Under the pieces are notes generated by a model. It was not told the origin of the DNA and did not search any database. It saw only the letters and a program-made list of their open reading frames with translations. From Mastigamoeba balamuthi (lineage: Eukaryota; Evosea; Mastigamoebida; Mastigamoebidae): 61,467 nt of DNA. A program made the translations under genes and the position numbers. Below, one piece after another: positions 55,836-61,467 of this stretch. The stretch covers positions 727,103 through 788,569 of the forward strand of contig CACRSC010000084.1 in NCBI GenBank assembly GCA_902651635.1, in the 5' to 3' direction. Position 1 is the stretch's first letter. Each line of letters begins with the position of its first letter.

Positions 55836-56457
55836 AGCCACAAGGCGTTTTGGTGCCCAGAGAGAAGGATCCCTGAAAGCAGAATGCAATCTATAAATGG
55901 GATAATCTTTAACTCTAAAATCCCCAGGGATTTTTGAGTGTTTAAGATTATACTCCAAGCAACAGGTCCGGACTCCACCAAAGGCTCCTGCTAGAAAGAA
56001 CAGAGGATTCGTTATCTCTGTCTGGTCAGTTGCTGACTGACCGACCGGCCAGACTGAATCTACTAGATTTAGGCAGCCGTAAACGCTGATATGACGTTTG
56101 TCTTTGCAGCCAAACGTACCATTTTACCAGTTTCAAAAAATGCTCAGATGACCAAGAAGTCAGAATAATCTGACTTTCTGGTGAAAAAGAAAAACAAAAA
56201 GTCAGAAAAAACTGACTTTTGGACTTTTAGTGAAAAACAAAGTCAGAAACGATACCAAAATATGTAATTTAATACAAAAAGGCAGAGAAAATAAAGGGGA
56301 AAAAACAGAAATGGTACTTAATAGTAACAGAAATACAAAAACAAGATGTAAGAAGACATTATTGTTTGAAAGATTTTTAAGCTCTTGTTAAGGTCTGAGC
56401 TTTAAAGAACATCTCAGTGTTTCTTGGCCGCAGAAGTCCTCCTTGGTGCCTTCCTGG
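55836..56457. other. Upstream region of the membrane-protein gene
   Basis: AT-rich; contains the AGTCAGA hairpins at 56157-56220 and poly-A rich DNA. No ORF. Confidence 0.4.
56157..56220. repeat. Two related AAGTCAGA/TCTGACTTT hairpins
   Basis: aagtcaga-ataa-tctgacttt-type hairpin at 56157-56177 and aaaagtcag-aaaaa-actgactttt at 56197-56220; a third half-site follows at 56240. Same arms, different loops. Confidence 0.6.
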
Positions 56458-57205
56458 TTATTTTGCTGGTTTCTTCCTTGCAGTTCTCTCTGAAACTGTT
56501 AGAAAAACAAAAAAGAAGAGCTTTACGGGTCTTGCGGGCTGGTGCACTGGAAGTTGAACGAGATCTCTTGCTTCCTCTTGTAGGTGTTTCTGAAAAAAAG
56601 TTCAACATACAATATTAACACTGTACCTACCAGGTTCGGGCTTCTCTAGTTTCACCAGAAACCTGTGAACTTGCACTGTCTTCTTTGGAACTGACATTAG
56701 AAGAAAAAAGTGTACAAATTAAGAAATACCTCTTCCGGTCTGCGCTCTGCCTCTTTTCTGATTTTCCTCTCCTCTTCCAAACCAGAATCTGATGTTATTT
56801 GAGGGTTTTAAAAAACTAAGCAGCAACTCTTTAATGACCTTTCTGTGATGCAGAAACAGATTTAAACAACAAGATTTGAATCTCAAACGGGGTAGAATTG
56901 GAGTTGCAAAGTCTGTCTGTTTGTTGATTGTAGAGACGAGACTGGTCACGCTGATAGGGGCCCATTCCTTGCATTCCATCTCACTGAAAGTGGCCTCGAG
57001 TCTGATTGTGGCACAGAGACAGAGTGGTTTCAATGTACTTGGGGCCAGGTACGAAAAATTGAGGTGGCACGAACGATCCAGAGTTTGATGTGCTCTCACT
57101 TGCTGAAGAGGAGGGCGCACATGCTGATGCATCGGCCTCACGTTGTTCATTGATGTGCACAGTGGCATTGGTGGTGATTGCTGCCATCTCACGTACCACA
57201 CTCAT
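56458..57205 (-). CDS. Tentative multi-exon gene for a Lys/Arg/Ser-rich (nuclear-type) protein
   Basis: ATG 57205 opens MSVVREMAAITTNATVHINE and a Ser-rich stretch up to a GTGAGA donor near 56990. Middle exons are uncertain. The 3' part has strong splice signals: GTAGGT...TTTTTTTCAG before an exon with TPTRGSKRSRSTSSAPARKT, then a 31-nt intron GTAAAGCTC...CTAACAG, then LSERTARKKPAK and TAA at 56458-56460. The K/R-rich end resembles histone-like or other DNA-binding tails. Whether both ends belong to one gene is not shown. Confidence 0.35.
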
Positions 57206-57630
57206 TTATGATATAAAAAACCCCCATGCTTCGAGTATCAAAAACCTCGTGATTCCACCAGCTAACTTGCACCCCTGGTTTCGTCCTTTCTCCTTTCCCT
57301 CCCACAGGAATGTGAATTACGGCCAACAACTGACACCAGAACAGTGTTCTGACAACGTGAACGAGTACCATATGTGTGATGGCAGCCAAACCACAGTCAT
57401 CGTCCTACTGTTGATGGACAGTGCAAGGAGTGCATCATGCATGCCCAGATGGCTGCCTCCTCATCCTTCTGGAGGATGCTCTGCCTCATTTCCATCCACG
57501 TCACTGTCTACTGCTTCAGTATTGCCCTTTCTTTCTTATATAAATTGCAGAACCCAAGCACTGTTGATGTGATGGCATTGGTGTTGTTGATCTGCAGATC
57601 ACTTGTCTGATGGTAGCAAACCCTCGAGTG
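57206..57630. other. Non-coding DNA
   Basis: No supported feature. Confidence 0.3.
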
Positions 57631-59003
57631 TTATGCCCAGTGGAGAGAAGCGAGACTGAAAGGAGCTCTCATCTCCAGAAGACTGTGCTTAAAGCTGACC
57701 TTCGTTATGTAGCACTCCATTAGCTTTTCCCTGTCTTTAGGAAGCTTCAGTGCAGCGACTGACAGGAAGTGAAGCAGGTCATAGATGGACGTGTACTCAA
57801 TGGTCAGCTTTGAGCTCCCATGCAGAAGCTCCAGGGGATCGGACTTGAATGCAAGGAAGGTCAACTTGAGCAACGATGTGAACTTATCATGGGCCTTGCT
57901 CGACAGGAAGTTCACGACGAGGTTGTAGTGTATATGACATTTGGGGGGCTGAGCCCAGACGTGATCTCCCATCGGTATCAGGGGAATGACTCCTGTCAGA
58001 AACCAGTGAGGTGACATCCGGGACTGTGGATTCTGTGGAGGCAGAAACGGCAGTGTCATTGGGTGCTTGTAGTCGCATGGGAAAATGACAGCAACTGCAC
58101 ATGCTATGCCAATGAACTGTAAGCATCGTCTAATGAATGATGATGATAAGTACCATGTGGATTGAGTTTTGGTATGTAGTCCCTTAGATCTTCAGAAGAC
58201 TGCAGTGAGCTCATATTGATGAGCATGATGTTGGGATGGTAGGACTTGTACAGCCGTAGCACTGCTTCCAGCAGTCTCATAGGAATAAGTTGGTGCAGCA
58301 GCAATTCAGAGTCCTGCATGCTCGATATCAGACTCCTTGGTCAGCTTTCCCCACATGATGGCAGCAGTCACTGGCCCCATGTTCATACATTTCCGGCATC
58401 AGAGCAATCTTCCTCCTGGTGTTTTCATTGAGGCAATGAAGGGTGACATCCTTGTACTCGGGTCCTGTCAGGTCCACAGCCGATGTTGGCCCAGCAGTGT
58501 ACAGCTTCACTGCTGCACATAGGGCAGAGTGGTTTCCTTCTGCCCTCTCAATGCAAATGATCTGTTCACTGAATCGCTGCCAGCCTCATGTGGCAATCTC
58601 CTTCAACAATGACCACACTCGTGTTGCATTCATGTCTCACAAAATCCCTATTTGGAACAGTTTTAGTGTTTGGTTGCACAATTATGAAGCTTTTGTTATT
58701 GTAGCCGATTATTTCATGTGTTTCATTAAGAAATGCATGCTAAACTCAGTAAAATATCAGTATTTAATAAGAAATTACATTCCAAAATGAACAGAAAAAA
58801 AACCTTATACCGGGTTTCAGCTGAGTCCAGTTGACTACAGCCCATATGGATGCCTCACCTTCCAGGATTTTGGGAATGTTTCTGAGACTGTGGTTAATGA
58901 AGATCTTTGGCAGCCCCAGCTGCAAAGCGATTCCCCTTAACTCTTCCTTGATTTCGATCCTATTGTCAGGATCTCTTCCACTGTGGTTGGTTAGAATATG
59001 CAA
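57631..59003 (-). other. Series of unrecognised minus-strand ORFs (decayed element or gene)
   Basis: Successive open frames at 59003-58764 (RIEIKEELRGIALQLGLPKI), 58510-58328 (GPTSAVDLTGPEYKDVTLHC), 58319-58104 (LYKSYHPNIMLINMSSLQSS) and 58059-57631 (YNLVVNFLSSKAHDKFTSLL) have ordinary protein-like composition and the same direction, but stops and frame changes separate them. The first has a faint look of the helper domain of Helitrons; nothing else supports that. Probably the remains of one coding unit. Confidence 0.35.
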
Positions 59004-59170
59004 ATATTGGTTAGAATGTACAAGTTAGTTACTGCTGGACTGCAGTAGTGCATCAGGAAACAGGAGAGGTAGCAGTCACTTAAGGTAGTCGTTTTTCATG
59101 TCAGTGATCTTTGCCCTGCTCTCTGTCATGTTCTTCACCATGTCCTGCTTCCTGTCGTCCTTCTTTCTCT

Positions 59171-59196
59171 TTCTTCTTCTTCTTCTTCTTCTTCTT
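59171..59196. repeat. (TTC)n microsatellite
   Basis: Eight to nine TTC units in a pyrimidine-rich tract. Confidence 0.9.
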
Positions 59197-59468
59197 ACCC
59201 ATCAGCAACCAGAACATTAACAATGCTCTCCTTCCCATCTCTGCTAGACTTTCTACTTGAAAATAGTTTTATTACATGCGATTATAATTCAAAGTAGTAT
59301 AGAAGTAGTTACAAATCAAATCTATTTCTCATTACAAACAATTACTACAATATCAAATGTAAATACAATGATTTATTATTATTTCATCTACTCTGAATAT
59401 ATTTTAAAGTAGTACTGTGTACTGTGTTTTCTCTCTGGATTTATTGTGCATAATAAAAACCAACTGCT

Positions 59469-59504
59469 GATGATGTAAATCGTGACGTCACGATTTACGT
59501 CATC
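59469..59504. promoter_or_regulatory. 36-bp near-perfect palindrome centred on TGACGTCA
   Basis: The 18-base halves gatgatgtaaatcgtgac and gtcacgatttacgtcatc are complementary except at one position (t versus c). The centre is the CRE/ATF-type site TGACGTCA. About 40 bases downstream lies CATAAATAG (TATA-like), and at 59594 a consensus splice donor (ggtgagtacc), so it could be the control region of a plus-strand transcript. Confidence 0.6.
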
Positions 59505-59599
59505 AAAATATATCAGAAGAGGAATATTTAACCATTTTTCATAAATAGCAGGGATCGCACATATACATCGGCAATTGCACTGAGTCAGTTCTTGGTGAG

Positions 59600-60559
59600 T
59601 ACCTCTCTATCTCTCTGCTTTTTATAAAATGAATCTTTTTGCACTTGATTTGTTCTTTCTTATATATCTGTAAAAATCTGTGACATCATCATTTGGCACT
59701 TCGTTTTTATCATGTGTAAATAAAATATTATGTATGATCCTAATTCACTACTGCATTGCTACTTTATGCTGTTCTCTCTTGCCTTTCTTCTTTCTGTTTG
59801 TTTTTTAAATGTTCTTTCACAATGCTCTGTCCTCCTTCATTCCTCTTCTGTTACTTCCTCTTTGTTTTTTTCACATGTGATAATCCTGATTAATAGTCTC
59901 TTTATTGCAGAGTGCCTTTACAATGACCAGTGATGGTACAATACTGCAACTTCATTATGAACTCATACTTAAGACTATTCATAGCTCATTCTGATCACTC
60001 TGATTCATGCTATATACACGACCTCACCACGAACTCACTGCTGTCTTACTGAGCTATAACTGCTACAGTGACTTCCCTAGTTTCCTTCCAATCCCAGCTC
60101 CTTCCCATGCCACCTTCTGTTATAGTACTCTGCACTTCACTGAGTACAATCACACAGAACAACAACTTGCCGAACATTGCTCCTTCCTGACTGCCACTGA
60201 TTTCTTTAAGTGCACCTCCTCCATCAACACCTCAGCCTTCATAGGTTCAGATATTTTCATTTTTATCTCACGCAATACAATTTCTCTTCTTCAGCTGCTC
60301 TTCAGTTTTGCTTCAATCTGTCAATGGCCAGGCAGCTCCAGCTGACCAAGGACTTAAAGACCACTTCTCTATCTACTCTGCAGGTCATTGAGGAGTTGAG
60401 CAACTACCTCAGTGCTAGAGAGAGTAAGAAGCTTAATGTCGCAGCTCTTATAGAAGAGCTGGTTATAATGTACTTCTGTGATTGCAGTTCCCTTTCTTGC
60501 CTTCTGGATCTGTCACCCAGGGCAGTTACACGTCGATCACATTTATGTTCCATAGCAGA
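59600..60559. other. AT-rich DNA downstream of the palindrome; coding not resolved
   Basis: Pyrimidine-rich with acceptor-like tctttattgcag at about 59911 and a short open frame 60329-60626 on the plus strand (MARQLQLTKDLKTTSL). Neither gives a recognisable protein. Confidence 0.3.
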
Positions 60560-60775
60560 AGCAACTCCACTACATGCTGCTACACAGACCTCTGCTACGC
60601 ACTGTAGCGGAAGCAGAAAAGCATAGTGGCATGTAGCAGAAGGTGTGTAGTGGTGTGTAGCAGAGCATGTGTGTAGCAGCACGTAGTGGACCCACATGTA
60701 GCGGAGTGTAGTGAAAGGCTGTGTTGCAACAGTGTGTAGCGGAGGCTGTGTAGTGGCATGTAGCGGAAGTCTATG
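60560..60775. repeat. Degenerate TGTAGYGG minisatellite
   Basis: More than ten imperfect copies of TGTAG(C/T)GGA/G with spacers of 5-15 bases; the first copies are inverted (ctacatgctgctacac), the rest direct. Confidence 0.75.
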
Positions 60776-61467
60776 TGATTCAGTGGCAGATAGTTATTTT
60801 AGTTTACATCATTTGCATGCTGTGCTAGCTGGACAGACAGATGAGCAGTAATGCAGAGGAAAGCAGGTTCTCAGGAAGCCACAGCAGGTGAGCCTTGTGC
60901 ACAGATGGCGTCAAGGCAACATCAGAGAGATGTTTGTTGCCTGGGAGCACAAGGCATGCTGCTGCAGTGCATGTGACAGGTACTACACGTCGCAGTATCA
61001 CCTGCAGAGGGCTGGGTACATGGGCAGTCACCATCATCCCAAGAAATGGAATGCAACATCAGGCAGATGGCCTGCTCTGTTCATTGCAGACAGGGCAGCT
61101 GCCTGGTGCCAGGCCAAAGCAGCAGAGAACAAACGCCAGTTTGTTGTGGACAGCACAAGGTATACTATTGAGAAGAACACTATTCAATTCAAATCACATT
61201 ATTAACACTTATAAGAGCAGCAAAGAGAGAGTGAAGCCACATCAGCCAGTCCAGACAGTTTGCTGCCATAGTGGCCAAGGCAGCAATGAAGGGCATGCTG
61301 GATGAGGGACAGCAGCCGAGGACTGCCCATGAAGAGGAAGCACCACAGCTGGAAGGAGACAAGGGTCGTTGTGGGAAAACAGCAGAAGACAGGCAGAGGA
61401 CAGCTGCCTTATGCCTATGCAGCCAGCTCGAACAGGAGGGAAGCTCGGACAGCTCATCAGAGAACAG
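60776..61467. other. End of window, no supported gene
   Basis: One plus-strand frame at 60888-61205 has paired cysteines (CCCSACDRYY) and His-rich residues but no ATG-supported homology; it runs to no recognisable domain. Confidence 0.3.

Noticed and set aside
57631-59003. Helitron
   Set aside because: One faint resemblance to a helper-domain segment; no Rep HUH motif, no helicase motifs, no CTRR hairpin end seen.

Overview
This is nuclear DNA of a unicellular eukaryote. Genes are split by short spliceosomal introns (about 30-450 nt, mostly GT-AG with GTGCGT/GTGAGT-like donors), there is a eukaryotic tRNA-Val(CAC), and there are no operons. Two cilium-specific genes (a CFAP36/BART-domain protein and BBS8/TTC8) mean the organism builds or recently built a flagellum. 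The GC-rich, compact, intron-bearing genes would suit a flagellate amoebozoan such as an archamoeba (Mastigamoeba-like), but that is inference from gene style and not a proven identification.

The window alternates between two kinds of DNA. GC-rich gene blocks lie at about 2.95-4.4 kb, 8.6-11 kb and 11.7-50.6 kb. AT-richer blocks lie at 1-2.95, 4.5-8.6 and 50.6-61.5 kb; these hold transposon remains (PIF/Harbinger-like with a MITE-like insertion, Ty3/gypsy-like, two piggyBac-like), microsatellites, a 36-bp palindrome, a minisatellite and a few sparse intron-containing genes, including a duplicated eight-helix membrane protein.

Layout of the main GC block: papain-family protease (8.6-11 kb, -); broken MFS transporter (11.65-12.48 kb, -); a large inverted repeat (arms about 12.46-14.2 and 15.4-17.1 kb) with mirrored TATA promoters around a spacer holding a PDI-like fragment; pyruvate-kinase C-domain-like protein (17.2 kb, +); a FAPPG-repeat protein (18.2 kb, -); a PIAS-type SUMO ligase (19.4 kb, -) sharing a 132-bp promoter region with SMC6 (21.0 kb, +); a poly-Q coiled-coil protein (25.9 kb, +); a small P/Y/Q-rich protein (29.6 kb, +); a RING-H2/vWA protein (30.0 kb, -); a MYND-finger protein (32.8 kb, -); SLX1 nuclease (33.8 kb, +); an intact MFS transporter (34.8 kb, -); tRNA-Val (36.8 kb, -); an ATG14/UVRAG-like protein (37.0 kb, -); a long nuclear-type coiled-coil protein (38.5 kb, -); BRCC36 deubiquitinase (43.3 kb, +); an ARM-zinc-ankyrin-U-box protein (44.6 kb, -, 5' end in an assembly gap of 692 N); and BBS8 (48.4 kb, +).

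Several neighbours work in DNA repair and ubiquitin/SUMO signalling (SMC6, PIAS-type ligase, SLX1, BRCC36, U-box and RING proteins). Protein identities come from motif recognition by eye; exon joints were chosen by splice consensus plus reading-frame continuity and have not been tested against transcripts.
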